The notes beneath the pieces are model-generated. The model saw nothing but the letters and a program-made list of their open reading frames with translations. It had not been told where the DNA came from and made no database searches. Positions 1-8,279 of a stretch of DNA of 47,088 bases are shown piece after piece. Numbering within the stretch: the stretch's first letter is position 1; each line of letters begins with the position of its first letter. The translations under genes and the position numbers were made by a program. The DNA lies in contig SHVZ01000015.1 in the NCBI GenBank assembly GCA_009694025.1, positions 1 through 47,088 on the forward strand. The letters are read 5' to 3'. This DNA is from Alphaproteobacteria bacterium (GTDB taxonomy: Bacteria > Pseudomonadota > Alphaproteobacteria > SHVZ01).

Positions 1-186
1 ATCGTCACCGCCTCGGTGCACTCGGCTTTCGCGCAGACCCGCGACGTCATGACGAAGCGGATCATCGGCGCGATGGAGCACCCGCTTGTGAACGCGATCT
101 CGCACCCGAACGGTCGGCTTCTCGATCGGCAAGGCGAGCCAGTGGCGGATACGCTCTTAGATCAAAATTACAACGCAGAAGGTTAG
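1..186 (+). pseudogene. polX: C-terminal part of a PolX-type DNA polymerase/exonuclease, truncated at its 3' end
   Basis: The frame is open from base 1 to a TAG at 184-186, so the 5' part lies outside the window. The peptide has ASVHSAF, then MTKRIIGAMEHP, then ISHPNGRLL, which are typical of the PHP domain at the C-terminus of bacterial family X DNA polymerases (base-excision repair and 3'-5' exonuclease). In that family about 100 further residues with more metal ligands follow the GRLL segment. Here the similarity stops about 20 residues after it and a stop follows. The gene therefore looks broken, by deletion or frameshift, just before the porin gene. The family call is from memory of the motifs; the truncation is read from the sequence. 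Confidence 0.65.
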
Positions 187-211
187 TGCCTTTGTATCAG
201 GGGGACTTCAC

Positions 212-1729
212 GTGTTGATCGCCATGCTTCCGCGAGCGCTGACCGCGGTTACCGTTGGCCTTTTGCTATGGGCTGTCGCCGTGCGGCCGGCGTTCGCCGA
301 GGAGGAGGAAGCGCGCGGCGTCACCTACTCGCTGGGTGCGAACCTCCACCTCACCTTCACCCTCGATGCGGCGCTGGCCGGATTTTCGGCGACCAACACG
401 AGTTTCGGCATCGGCTCGTCCACGCCCGAGGGCGTCCGCAAGGGCACCAGGCGATGGAGCGAAGGATTCGTGAAGCCCCAGCTCGGCCTTGAATACAACC
501 TCGGCGACGAGGAAGGGTTCCTCTACGGCAAATTCAGCGTCATCGGCGCCGCGACCCGCGGCGATGGCGACGCCCTCAACCCGACCGGCACCGCGAATGG
601 GCCGTCGAAGCTGGCCGTCGAGGATCTGGCGGCTGGGTGGAAATCGGGCTTCATGTTCGAGTCGCTCGGCGACAACGCCTTCGACCTGTCCTACGGCCGG
701 CAGTCCTTCACCGTCGGCGACGGCTTTCTGATCGCCGACGGCACCCAGGACGGCCTGCGGCGTGCGGCGACCTACCTCGGTCCGCGTACCGCCTTCGACC
801 AGGCCGGCATCTTCCGGATCAACACCGCGCCGGTGCGCGCCGACCTCTTCCATCTGCGCCCGGTCGTCAAGCAAGGGCTGATGCTGGACCAGGACAACGC
901 CGACACCAAACTCTGGGGCGGCAACATCGAGTGGTTCGAATCGAGCCACAAGGACCATGGACGGCTCGAGTACGAGACGCGCAAACGGTATGTCGGCGCC
1001 ACCTACATCAAGGTCTACAAGGCCGACAGCACGGGGTCGCGCGACTTCTCCTTCGCCGGCGGCGACGGTTCGAACATGTCGGCCAACCGCGACGGGCTGC
1101 AGATATATTCCCTGCGCTTCGGCGGCACGATCGTGCCGAAGTTCGAGGACTTCGCGCTCTACGGCGAATTCGGCATCCAACGCAACAACTCGACCGATCG
1201 TCGCGTGCGCGCCAGCGCCTGGTACATCCAGCCGCAATACACGTTGACGACGTTGCCTTGGCCGACGCGCGTCTCCTATCGCTACGCTCATTTCAGCGGC
1301 GACGACGACCCGACCGACACCACGGACAAGTCCTGGGATCAGTTCTTCACCGCCGGCGGCCCACGCGGCATCGGCACATGGTCGCAAGGCGAGATCTACA
1401 GCCAATGGACCGGGCTCGGTAACAGCAACCTCAATGCCCACCAGATCCATCTGCGAACGACGCCGATCGAGGACACGCTCGATGTCGGCGTGGTGCTCTA
1501 CCGTTTCAACTTTGACAAGCCAGGGCAGATCCCGGGCGTCACGCAGAAGGGGATCATGGACGAGATCAATATCTACGCCGAGTGGTCGACGCCGATATCG
1601 GGGCTGAGCGTCATGCCGATCATCGGTCTCGGCATACCGCGCAACGGGCTCCGTCAGGCGCTGGGCAATGCCGACGCCAATGACCGCAAATTCTGGCTCG
1701 CCGAGGTCGTCGTCGCCTACAAGTTCTGA
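212..1729 (+). CDS. Outer-membrane beta-barrel porin, alginate-export-like
   Basis: This 505-residue protein starts at GTG 212, chosen because GGGGA at 201-205 is correctly spaced; ATG 224 is an alternative. Residues 1-29 form a signal peptide ending AFA before an acidic EEEE stretch. The mature part has alternating aromatic and polar residues of a beta-barrel and ends in Tyr-Lys-Phe, the usual C-terminal signal for BAM-dependent insertion. The layout resembles the alginate-export (AlgE-like) porin family, whose members pass anionic sugars or other small solutes. The actual substrate cannot be read from the sequence. It stands alone, facing a convergent periplasmic gene. Confidence 0.7.
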   Translation: MLIAMLPRALTAVTVGLLLWAVAVRPAFAEEEEARGVTYSLGANLHLTFTLDAALAGFSATNTSFGIGSSTPEGVRKGTRRWSEGFVKPQLGLEYNLGDEEGFLYGKFSVIGAATRGDGDALNPTGTANGPSKLAVEDLAAGWKSGFMFESLGDNAFDLSYGRQSFTVGDGFLIADGTQDGLRRAATYLGPRTAFDQAGIFRINTAPVRADLFHLRPVVKQGLMLDQDNADTKLWGGNIEWFESSHKDHGRLEYETRKRYVGATYIKVYKADSTGSRDFSFAGGDGSNMSANRDGLQIYSLRFGGTIVPKFEDFALYGEFGIQRNNSTDRRVRASAWYIQPQYTLTTLPWPTRVSYRYAHFSGDDDPTDTTDKSWDQFFTAGGPRGIGTWSQGEIYSQWTGLGNSNLNAHQIHLRTTPIEDTLDVGVVLYRFNFDKPGQIPGVTQKGIMDEINIYAEWSTPISGLSVMPIIGLGIPRNGLRQALGNADANDRKFWLAEVVVAYKF

Positions 1730-1746
1730 GGGGCTCCGCTCGGGAC

Positions 1747-1785
1747 GCCGAGGCCGCCTGACGATTCCCGTGCAGGCGCCTCGGC
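1747..1785. terminator. GC-rich hairpin between convergent genes
   Basis: The left arm gccgaggccgcctg pairs with the right arm caggcgcctcggc (one bulged C) around a 12-base loop. It lies 18 bp after the porin stop and about 10 bp beyond the stop of the opposite-strand gene, so it could end transcripts from both sides. There is no clear T-run, so terminator function is inferred from position and stem strength. Confidence 0.5.
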
Positions 1786-1795
1786 TCTCGCAACA

Positions 1796-2401
1796 TCACA
1801 TCGGCGGGGCGACGCCGTCCTTGCCGGCGGTGACGCGGGCGGCCGAGAGGCTGCCGTCGGCCGCCTTCTGCGTGCCGATGAACACCGGCGTCCCCGCCTT
1901 CAAGAGGGCCTTGTCCGCCGGGGCGAAGGTCACGATCGGCACGCCGACCGGCACCATCACCTTCGACGTCTCGCCCTTGTGGGTGAGCACCAGCTCGCGG
2001 CCGGCGCCGGCGCCCGTGGCCACTGTCGACACCGCGGCGTTGATCATCGTGCTTTCCGGCGCCAGGTCCCAGGGGAACTTGCCTTCGCCGGTGCCGCGCA
2101 TGGCTTCCGGGAAGACCAGCACCTCGAGGGCGGTGAAGGTGCCGTCGGCCTTGCCCATCGCCGCCGTGCCGATGTAGCTGCCGGCGGCGATCGCGTTGAG
2201 CTCGAGCGGCACCACGGCGGCGACGGTGTAGTTGTCGGCGAGAGCGATCTTCACGCTCGGCCCCTCGCGGGTCTTCACCATGAGCGTGTTGCCGTCGAGC
2301 GATTCGACGGTGCCGCGTACGCGGACGACGGTTTGCGCGAAGGCGGGCAGCGCCAAGCCGGCGATCAGCATCGCCAGGAGAGCGGAACGGATGAGAGGCA
2401 T
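1796..2401 (-). CDS. Exported DUF5666-like hypothetical protein
   Basis: The product is 201 residues. I start it at ATG 2401 because GGAG lies just upstream and because this start gives a clean signal peptide (residues 1-22, ending PAFA). A longer frame to 2446 exists but begins without such support. The mature protein opens with VRVRGTVESLDGNTLMVKT, the repeat-like beta pattern of small OB-fold DUF5666-type periplasmic proteins. It has no catalytic motif and no cysteines. Role unknown; probably a periplasmic or envelope protein. Confidence 0.65.
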   Translation of the reverse strand: MPLIRSALLAMLIAGLALPAFAQTVVRVRGTVESLDGNTLMVKTREGPSVKIALADNYTVAAVVPLELNAIAAGSYIGTAAMGKADGTFTALEVLVFPEAMRGTGEGKFPWDLAPESTMINAAVSTVATGAGAGRELVLTHKGETSKVMVPVGVPIVTFAPADKALLKAGTPVFIGTQKAADGSLSAARVTAGKDGVAPPM

Positions 2402-2514
2402 CGGACTTTCTCCGGACATTGACGTTGGTGTGGGGCCCCGGTGCAACTCTAGCAGCGGTTGTCGATCCCGGGCACCGCGACCGGAAGCGGATCACGCAGT
2501 CCTGAACACGCCGA

Positions 2515-3417
2515 TCAGGCGGCGATTTCGCCCGATGGCCGCGCCACCCGCCGCGCCAGCCGTTCGCGGTGCATCAGGTAGAGACCGCTGGCGACCAGGA
2601 CGACGATGCCGGCCGAGGCCAGCGGGTTCGGGACGTCGCCCCAGACGACGTATCCGAGGATGATCGCCCAGAGGATCGCCGTGTAGCGGAAGGGCGAGAC
2701 GATGGACGTCTCGGCAACGCGCATGGCGACGATGATGAAGTGGTAGCCGCCGATGAGGAAGACCGAGGCCGTCGCGAGCAGCAGCAGGTCGGTCGCGCCG
2801 ACCGGGGTCCACTGGGTGACGGCGACGGACGCGCCGGCGACCGCGGTGACGGCGACGGCGGTGGCGAAGGTGACGAGGATGCTCGGGATCTCCTGGGCGA
2901 TCCGCCGGGTCATGACGTCCCTGACCGCGCCCATCAGAGTGGCGGCGATGGCCACCACCGAGAACCAGTTGAAGGCGTCGCTGGAGGGCTGGACGATCAT
3001 CAGGACGCCTACGAGGCCGACGACGATCGCGCTCCAGCGCCGCCAGGCGACCTTCTCGCCGAGCATGAAGACCGCGAGCACCGTCACCATCAGCGGGCTC
3101 GAGAGGTTGATCGCCGATATGTTCGGAAGCGGCAGGTGGAAGAGGGCCCAGAGGTAGGTGAAGGTGCTGAGCGCATCCAGAACCGAGCGCCAGCCGACAT
3201 GGATCATTCCCCGGTGGCGGACGAAGCGGAGCACCCAGGGCTGCGCCGCCGCCAGCCAGACCAGCAGGACGAGGCTGGCGAAACACCCCCTCAGGAACAC
3301 GATCTGATCGGTCGGCAGCCGCTCGCTGACCAGCTTCACCAGCGCGTCGTTGATGAGCAAGGTCGCCATGCTCAGGCACATGGCGAGGATGCCGCGGCGG
3401 GCGTCCAGGTGAGACAT
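2515..3417 (-). CDS. EamA/DMT-family inner-membrane transporter
   Basis: This 300-residue hydrophobic protein has about ten predicted membrane segments in two EamA-type halves, typical of the drug/metabolite transporter superfamily (S-adenosylmethionine transporter-like or RhaT-like exporters). The start at ATG 3417 lies 2 bp after the stop of the upstream glycosyltransferase, which suggests translational coupling. The frame runs further upstream, but only inside that gene. The substrate is unknown. The C-terminus is basic and cytoplasmic (MHRERLARRVARPSG). Confidence 0.85.
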   Translation of the reverse strand: MSHLDARRGILAMCLSMATLLINDALVKLVSERLPTDQIVFLRGCFASLVLLVWLAAAQPWVLRFVRHRGMIHVGWRSVLDALSTFTYLWALFHLPLPNISAINLSSPLMVTVLAVFMLGEKVAWRRWSAIVVGLVGVLMIVQPSSDAFNWFSVVAIAATLMGAVRDVMTRRIAQEIPSILVTFATAVAVTAVAGASVAVTQWTPVGATDLLLLATASVFLIGGYHFIIVAMRVAETSIVSPFRYTAILWAIILGYVVWGDVPNPLASAGIVVLVASGLYLMHRERLARRVARPSGEIAA

Positions 3418-3419
3418 CG

Positions 3420-4169
3420 TCACCGCGGATCGCTTTCTGTCCCGGCCCGGGCCGCGGCGATCCATTCCAGCCGCCTTCCGTGGTTCCCGTCGGCCGGATT
3501 GAGCCGGTAGAAGCTGGTGGCCTTGCCGGTCGTCCGCCCGGCCATCTCCTTCAGGGCCTGGAACACCATGCGGTCCTCGCCGCTGCCCTTCGGGAACATG
3601 GCGATGGCCCAGAGCGGGAAGACCATGTGGCAGCGACCCTTCTCCAGCATCAGCGAGGAGGTGTCGACGAAGCCGCCGAACGTCTCCGAAAAGGCGCCGC
3701 CGATGCCGACCGATTCCCAGCGGTCGATGGTGAGCGGCACATCGGTCGCCGGATCGACGTACCAACGCTGCGAGAACGCCCAGTCATGGCCATCGAGCGC
3801 CTGGGCCAGGTCGGAGAGATGGTCCGGCCCCCACCAGTTGTCGTCGTCGAGATAGGCCACCCGGGCGCTGTTGGCGGCATAGCTGGGGATGGTGCGGAGT
3901 GCACCGGAGTAGGCGTTCGAATAGATGCCACCATGGCGGACCGAGGTCGAGTAGCCGAGATCGAGCAGGGTGAGGTGCATGTGCGAGGGGCATTCGGCAC
4001 GGAGCCGGTCGACGACCGTCCGCTCGCCGAGAGGCTTGTCGATGCCGATCAGGATCTGGACGCGACCGGCGAGGGTCTGGGCGAAGACCGAGCGCACCGC
4101 CCCGAGCAGGCTCTGACGGAGCATGGTCGGAATGACGACCGCGGCATCGAAAGGGGGTTGCGGATCCAT
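3420..4169 (-). CDS. Glycosyltransferase family 2-like protein
   Basis: The 249 residues begin with the family 2 fold (AAVVIPTMLRQSLLGAVRSVFAQT) and carry the nucleotide-sugar/metal motif YLDDDNWW at about residues 107-113. A long insert with a WYVDPATD segment follows, and the end is basic. There are no membrane segments, so it is probably cytosolic or peripheral. The stop lies 2 bp before the EamA transporter start, so the two form an operon. Donor and acceptor sugars are unknown, and the typical C-terminal catalytic Asp is not obvious to me. Confidence 0.7.
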   Translation of the reverse strand: MDPQPPFDAAVVIPTMLRQSLLGAVRSVFAQTLAGRVQILIGIDKPLGERTVVDRLRAECPSHMHLTLLDLGYSTSVRHGGIYSNAYSGALRTIPSYAANSARVAYLDDDNWWGPDHLSDLAQALDGHDWAFSQRWYVDPATDVPLTIDRWESVGIGGAFSETFGGFVDTSSLMLEKGRCHMVFPLWAIAMFPKGSGEDRMVFQALKEMAGRTTGKATSFYRLNPADGNHGRRLEWIAAARAGTESDPR

Positions 4170-4215
4170 GGGGCGCGAGGCGTAGGGGAGCCCACGCCCC
4201 GGGTCAACCCTTCCC

Positions 4216-5619
4216 TCAGGCGGTGACCATCGGCGGCGTCTGGACCGGCCGGGTCGACTCGTAGGCGCGGGCGCAACGGAGCACGGTCGCCTCGTCGTAG
4301 AGGCGCCCGACGATCTGGAGCCCGACCGGGAGCCCGCTCTTGGTCAGCCCGCACGGGACCGTCGCGGCCGGTTGGCGAGTCAGGTTGAAGGGGAAGCTGA
4401 ACGGCGTCCAGTTGGTCCAGCGCCCGCCGCGGCCGTCGCCGGGCGACTCGACGCCGGCCTCGAAGGCTGCCAGCGGCATCGTCGGCGTCACCAGAAGGTC
4501 GTACTTGCGGTGGAACTCGGCGAGGCGCTGGCCCAGGGCCTCGCGCGCCTTCACGAACTTGAGAAAGTCGAGGAGCTCGATCTTGGCGCCGTCGGCGGCG
4601 ACCTCCTGCAGGCCCGGATCGATCTGGGCGCGGGCCTCGACCGGAATGGTCGACATGAGGTTCGCGGCACCGGTGAACCAGTGGGCGCGAAAGATGTCGT
4701 CGGCGCCGGAGACGTCGGGCTCGGCCTGCTCGACGTCGGCCCCGAGCTCGGCGAGGCGCGCGACCGCCGCGGCGACGAGGATCGCCACATCCGGCTCGAC
4801 CCGGTTGCCGCCGAGTGTCGGCGCGTAGGCGATCTTGAGCCGCCTGACCCCGTCGTCGAGGCCGACCCGCCAGTCCCGGGGGTCATAGGGGAGCGCGTAG
4901 ACGTCGCGGTCGTCCGGCTCGCTGATCACCGTCAGCATCAGGGCGGCGTCCTCGACGGAGCGCGTCATCGGTCCGACATGGGCGACGGTGCCGAAGGGGC
5001 TCAAGGGGTAGGCCGGAACCCGGCCGAAGCTCTGCTTCAGGCCGAAGATGCCGGTGAAGGCCGCGGGAATGCGGATCGAGCCGCCGCCGTCGGTGCCGAG
5101 ATGCAGCGCTCCCATGCCGGTCGCCGCGGCGACGGCGGCACCGCCGGAGGACCCGCCCGGGGTCTTGTCCGGGTTCCAGGGATTACGGGTGATCCCGGTG
5201 AGCGGGCTGTCGGTGACGCCTTTCCAGCCGAATTCCGGCGTCGTCGTCTTGCCGATGAGGACGGCGCCGTGCTCGCGCAGCCGGGCCACGGTCGGCGCGT
5301 CCTCGGTCCAGGCCTGGTCGCGCTTGATCGTGCGCGAACCCCTCAGCGTCGGCCAGCCGCGGGTCAGCAGCAGGTCCTTGACCGTCGCGGGCACGCCGTC
5401 GAGGAGGCCCAGCGGCCGGCCCTCGCGCCAGCGCGTCTCGGATTCCCGCGCCTGGACCAGCGCGCCCTCCTCGTCGAGCCAGCAGAGCGCGTTCAGCCGC
5501 TCGTTGTGCCGGCGCACCTGCGCCAGCGCCGCCTGGGTCGCTTCGACCGGCGACAGCGTGCCGCGCCGGAAGTGGCGAAGCAGCTCGGTTGCGGACATCA
5601 GCGCGACATCGCGGCTCAT
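4216..5619 (-). CDS. Amidase-signature family amidohydrolase
   Basis: The 467-residue protein shows the Ser-cisSer-Lys triad of the amidase-signature family: Lys81 in TVKDLL, the cis-Ser in the TPGGSSGGAA loop around residues 156-158, and the nucleophile Ser181 in GTDGGGSIRIPA. The family hydrolyses amide bonds in small molecules and includes GatA. No gatB or gatC is nearby and the context is catabolic, so a free-standing amidase is more likely than a Glu-tRNA amidotransferase subunit. ATG 5619 is used; the frame upstream is unsupported. It lies 23 bp after a TPR gene on the same strand, a likely operon. Confidence 0.85.
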   Translation of the reverse strand: MSRDVALMSATELLRHFRRGTLSPVEATQAALAQVRRHNERLNALCWLDEEGALVQARESETRWREGRPLGLLDGVPATVKDLLLTRGWPTLRGSRTIKRDQAWTEDAPTVARLREHGAVLIGKTTTPEFGWKGVTDSPLTGITRNPWNPDKTPGGSSGGAAVAAATGMGALHLGTDGGGSIRIPAAFTGIFGLKQSFGRVPAYPLSPFGTVAHVGPMTRSVEDAALMLTVISEPDDRDVYALPYDPRDWRVGLDDGVRRLKIAYAPTLGGNRVEPDVAILVAAAVARLAELGADVEQAEPDVSGADDIFRAHWFTGAANLMSTIPVEARAQIDPGLQEVAADGAKIELLDFLKFVKAREALGQRLAEFHRKYDLLVTPTMPLAAFEAGVESPGDGRGGRWTNWTPFSFPFNLTRQPAATVPCGLTKSGLPVGLQIVGRLYDEATVLRCARAYESTRPVQTPPMVTA

Positions 5620-5642
5620 GGCGGTCCTCGGGAGCGAAGGGA

Positions 5643-6950
5643 TCAGGCGGCCAGGCGTTCGGCCAGGCGACGGGTGAAGGCGATGTTCGGCCGCTGGGCG
5701 AGCCGGCGGTCGACGATGGCGCGGGCCGGATCGGTGCGGCCGGCGCGGATCAGCGCATCCAGATGGATCTGCTCGAACAGGTCGCGCTGGGCATGGCTGC
5801 CGCCGATCCGGTGCAGGTTCGGCAGCACCTGTCCCAGGAGGTCCGCGGCCTCCTCGAAGCGTCCGAGGACATGGGAGACGAGGGCACGGGCCGCCGGCAC
5901 CGCCACCTGCTGCCACATCACCTGCTGTACCGGCTTCACCTTGCCGGCATGGACCATCAGGCTGGTGACCAGTCGCGCCGCCTCGGTATCGCGGCCGGCG
6001 TTCGCCAGGCCATAGAGGTAGTGGAGGTCGAGGAACGGATCGACGTGCTCGTCGGTGCGCGGCGCCAGGTACGTCGCGACGTCGGCCCAGCGGTCGCCGA
6101 CGTCGACCCCGCGGAGCCCGAGCCTGGCCAGCAGCGAGACCGCGTTCACCTGGTCCTGCGAATACTCCTTGAGGCGGCCCCAGACCCGGGTGTCGTAGAC
6201 CTCGAGCGCGCGGGCGGGGTCATCGCGGTCAAGGTGGAACAGCGCCACGTGCCACCAGTTGTGGGTATACATGAAGGAGTTGCAGTCCTCCCAGGTGTCG
6301 GCGAGGCCGTCCATCCAGGCGAGACCCTCGTCGATGCGGCCCTCGGTCTCCATCACATGGGCGACGGCGTGGTGCGCCCAAGGATCGCGGCGATCCATCT
6401 CGACGGCCTTGCGTCCGGCGGCCTCGGCCTCGGCGAGCCGATGGCACTGCTCGTAGCCGAAGGCGATCATGCCGTGGGCGAAGTGGTTCTCCGTGTTCGC
6501 CGGCAGCACCGACTCGCCGAGCGAGAGGATGCACTGGGAGTCGCCGAGGGCGAAGGCGCGCACCTGGCCGACCTTGGTCGCGGCGAGGTCGCGCGGGTAT
6601 TTCTGCGCCAGCGCCTTGTGGGCCATCAGCGACATGCCGTAGTCGCCGGCGGCCCAGGTCGAGATCGCCCACAGATAGAGCCGCTCGCGTTCGGTCACCT
6701 GCTGCGCCGCCTCGATGCCGCGGCGGATATAGGGCTTGGCCTTCTCGGCGGCGTCGCCGGTCTCGGCGAACAGCATGAGCGCGGCGGCATGCGCCTGCGC
6801 CACGACGCAGGTCGGATCGGCCTCGGCCGCGTCCAGGATCGGCTGGAAGTCGGTGCCGTAGCCGAGGAACGCCCGGACGAAACGGTCGACGGCCTCGACC
6901 GTCTCCGGGCGCTCGGTGGTCACGGGCAGGCCTTGCGCGTCGGTCAGCAT
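5643..6950 (-). CDS. Tetratricopeptide-repeat protein
   Basis: This 435-residue cytosolic protein is rich in Ala and Leu helices with TPR spacing (for example AEAEAAGRKAVEMDRRDPWAHH and later repeats). It has no signal peptide or membrane helix. It resembles the stand-alone TPR proteins of soil proteobacteria that sit beside amidases and amidohydrolases. The start at ATG 6950 gives MLTDAQGLPV; no strong ribosome site is visible. Its stop is followed 23 bp later by the amidase gene. The function is unknown; TPR arrays usually bind proteins. Confidence 0.7.
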   Translation of the reverse strand: MLTDAQGLPVTTERPETVEAVDRFVRAFLGYGTDFQPILDAAEADPTCVVAQAHAAALMLFAETGDAAEKAKPYIRRGIEAAQQVTERERLYLWAISTWAAGDYGMSLMAHKALAQKYPRDLAATKVGQVRAFALGDSQCILSLGESVLPANTENHFAHGMIAFGYEQCHRLAEAEAAGRKAVEMDRRDPWAHHAVAHVMETEGRIDEGLAWMDGLADTWEDCNSFMYTHNWWHVALFHLDRDDPARALEVYDTRVWGRLKEYSQDQVNAVSLLARLGLRGVDVGDRWADVATYLAPRTDEHVDPFLDLHYLYGLANAGRDTEAARLVTSLMVHAGKVKPVQQVMWQQVAVPAARALVSHVLGRFEEAADLLGQVLPNLHRIGGSHAQRDLFEQIHLDALIRAGRTDPARAIVDRRLAQRPNIAFTRRLAERLAA

Positions 6951-7005
6951 GAGCGGGCATTGTCGCGCGGCGGCGGGGCCAGGGGCAACCGGCGATGGCC
7001 GCGGC

Positions 7006-8100
7006 TCAGCGGTAGGGCCTGGCCGTGCTGCGGGCGACGACCTTTGCCAGCGACGGGCCGACCACCAGGACGACAAGGAGGCGGAACGTCTGCAGCGCCA
7101 TGACGAAGGGAACGTCGACCTTCGCCGAGGCGGCGATGATCGCCACCGAGTCGATGCCCCCCGGACTGGTGGCGAGGTAGGCGGTCAGCGGATCGATCCC
7201 GAAGACCTGGGCGAGCAGGAAGGCGAGGCCGCCGCAGAAGGCGATCATGATCAGGTTCGAGAGCGCGATCACCGGCAGCTTCCGGATCGCGTGGACGAGG
7301 ATCGGCCGGGTGAAGCCAAGGCCGACGTTCCAGCCGAGCAGCGCGTAGCTGACCGCCAGCAGCCATTCCGGCAGCTCGATCGGCAGCACGCCGAAAACGT
7401 GCAGGACGGTGCCCAGGGCCAGCGGCACCAGGAACCCCCCGGCCGGTATGCGCAGCCTGCGCCCGAGAAAGGCGCCGAAGGCCGCGACGGCCAGGGTCTC
7501 GAGGAAGGCCAGCCAGTCGATCGTGTGAAACCATTGGGCGGCGGGCGGGCCGCCGCCCGAGGGATTGAGCCAGAAGCGCGCGATCACCGAGGCGGTGATG
7601 GCGACGAAGACGACGCGCAGGTACTGCATGAGGGCGACCAGCCGGGCGTCGGCGCCGAAGGCTTCGGCCATCAGCATCATCGGGGTCGCCGCCCCCGGCG
7701 AGGCACCCCAGACGGCGGTCGTCCCCGGCAGCACGTGCCAGCGGCTCATCAGCCAGCCCATCAGGCTGCCGGCGGCGATGATCGCCGCTACCACGCCGAG
7801 GAACAGCGGCCAGCCGCCGAGGAAGGTTAAGACGATGTCCGAGGTGATGGCGCGGGCGATCATCAGGCCGACCATCGACTGCGCCGCCAGATAGGGGAGC
7901 GGCGGGACGCGGAGCGTGGCGCCGTTGGAGGCCACCAGGATGCCGGCGATCAAGGGGCCCAGCAGAAGCGCCGCCGGGATGCGGATCGTCTCGAACAGGG
8001 CGGCCAAGGCCACGGAGAGGACGAGGAGAACGGCCCATCGAGCCGGCGGCCGCAGCCCCGCCAGCCGCCCGCGGGCAGCAGCATCGGAGGGTTCGGTCAA
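7006..8100 (-). CDS. AbrB-family (ammonia monooxygenase-like) membrane permease
   Basis: The protein is very hydrophobic with about ten membrane segments arranged as two similar halves, each with a Gly/Pro-rich kink (GASPGAATPMMLMAEAF and ATSPGGIDSVAIIA). This fits the AbrB-type transporter family, sometimes annotated as putative ammonia monooxygenase, of unknown substrate. I propose TTG 8100, which places the first helix about 20 residues in; GTG 8202 gives a longer, Arg-rich N-terminus that looks non-coding. Neither start has a clear ribosome site. It is divergent from the solute-binding protein gene. Confidence 0.7.
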   Translation of the reverse strand: MTEPSDAAARGRLAGLRPPARWAVLLVLSVALAALFETIRIPAALLLGPLIAGILVASNGATLRVPPLPYLAAQSMVGLMIARAITSDIVLTFLGGWPLFLGVVAAIIAAGSLMGWLMSRWHVLPGTTAVWGASPGAATPMMLMAEAFGADARLVALMQYLRVVFVAITASVIARFWLNPSGGGPPAAQWFHTIDWLAFLETLAVAAFGAFLGRRLRIPAGGFLVPLALGTVLHVFGVLPIELPEWLLAVSYALLGWNVGLGFTRPILVHAIRKLPVIALSNLIMIAFCGGLAFLLAQVFGIDPLTAYLATSPGGIDSVAIIAASAKVDVPFVMALQTFRLLVVLVVGPSLAKVVARSTARPYR

Positions 8101-8279
8101 AGGCTTGGATGACCGGTCGGGGCGGGACGGCGGTCGGCGTCGGTCGGCATGCGGCCGGCATTCTCGCCCGCGGACCCGCAATCTGGCAACCGGCCGCTGC
8201 ACGGAAGGTCGGTTGCCGATCGGAAAATCGGCCCCTAGACTTCGTTCCGACGGGGCGAGACACCATCGGAGGGAGAGCC

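Noticed and set aside
266..1450. 394-codon minus-strand frame opposite the porin
   Set aside because: Low-complexity antisense composition; the plus strand has a signal peptide and a porin ending.
4372..6015. 547-codon plus-strand open frame opposite the amidase and TPR genes
   Set aside because: Antisense shadow: the amidase catalytic motifs are on the other strand and the frame has no recognisable domain.
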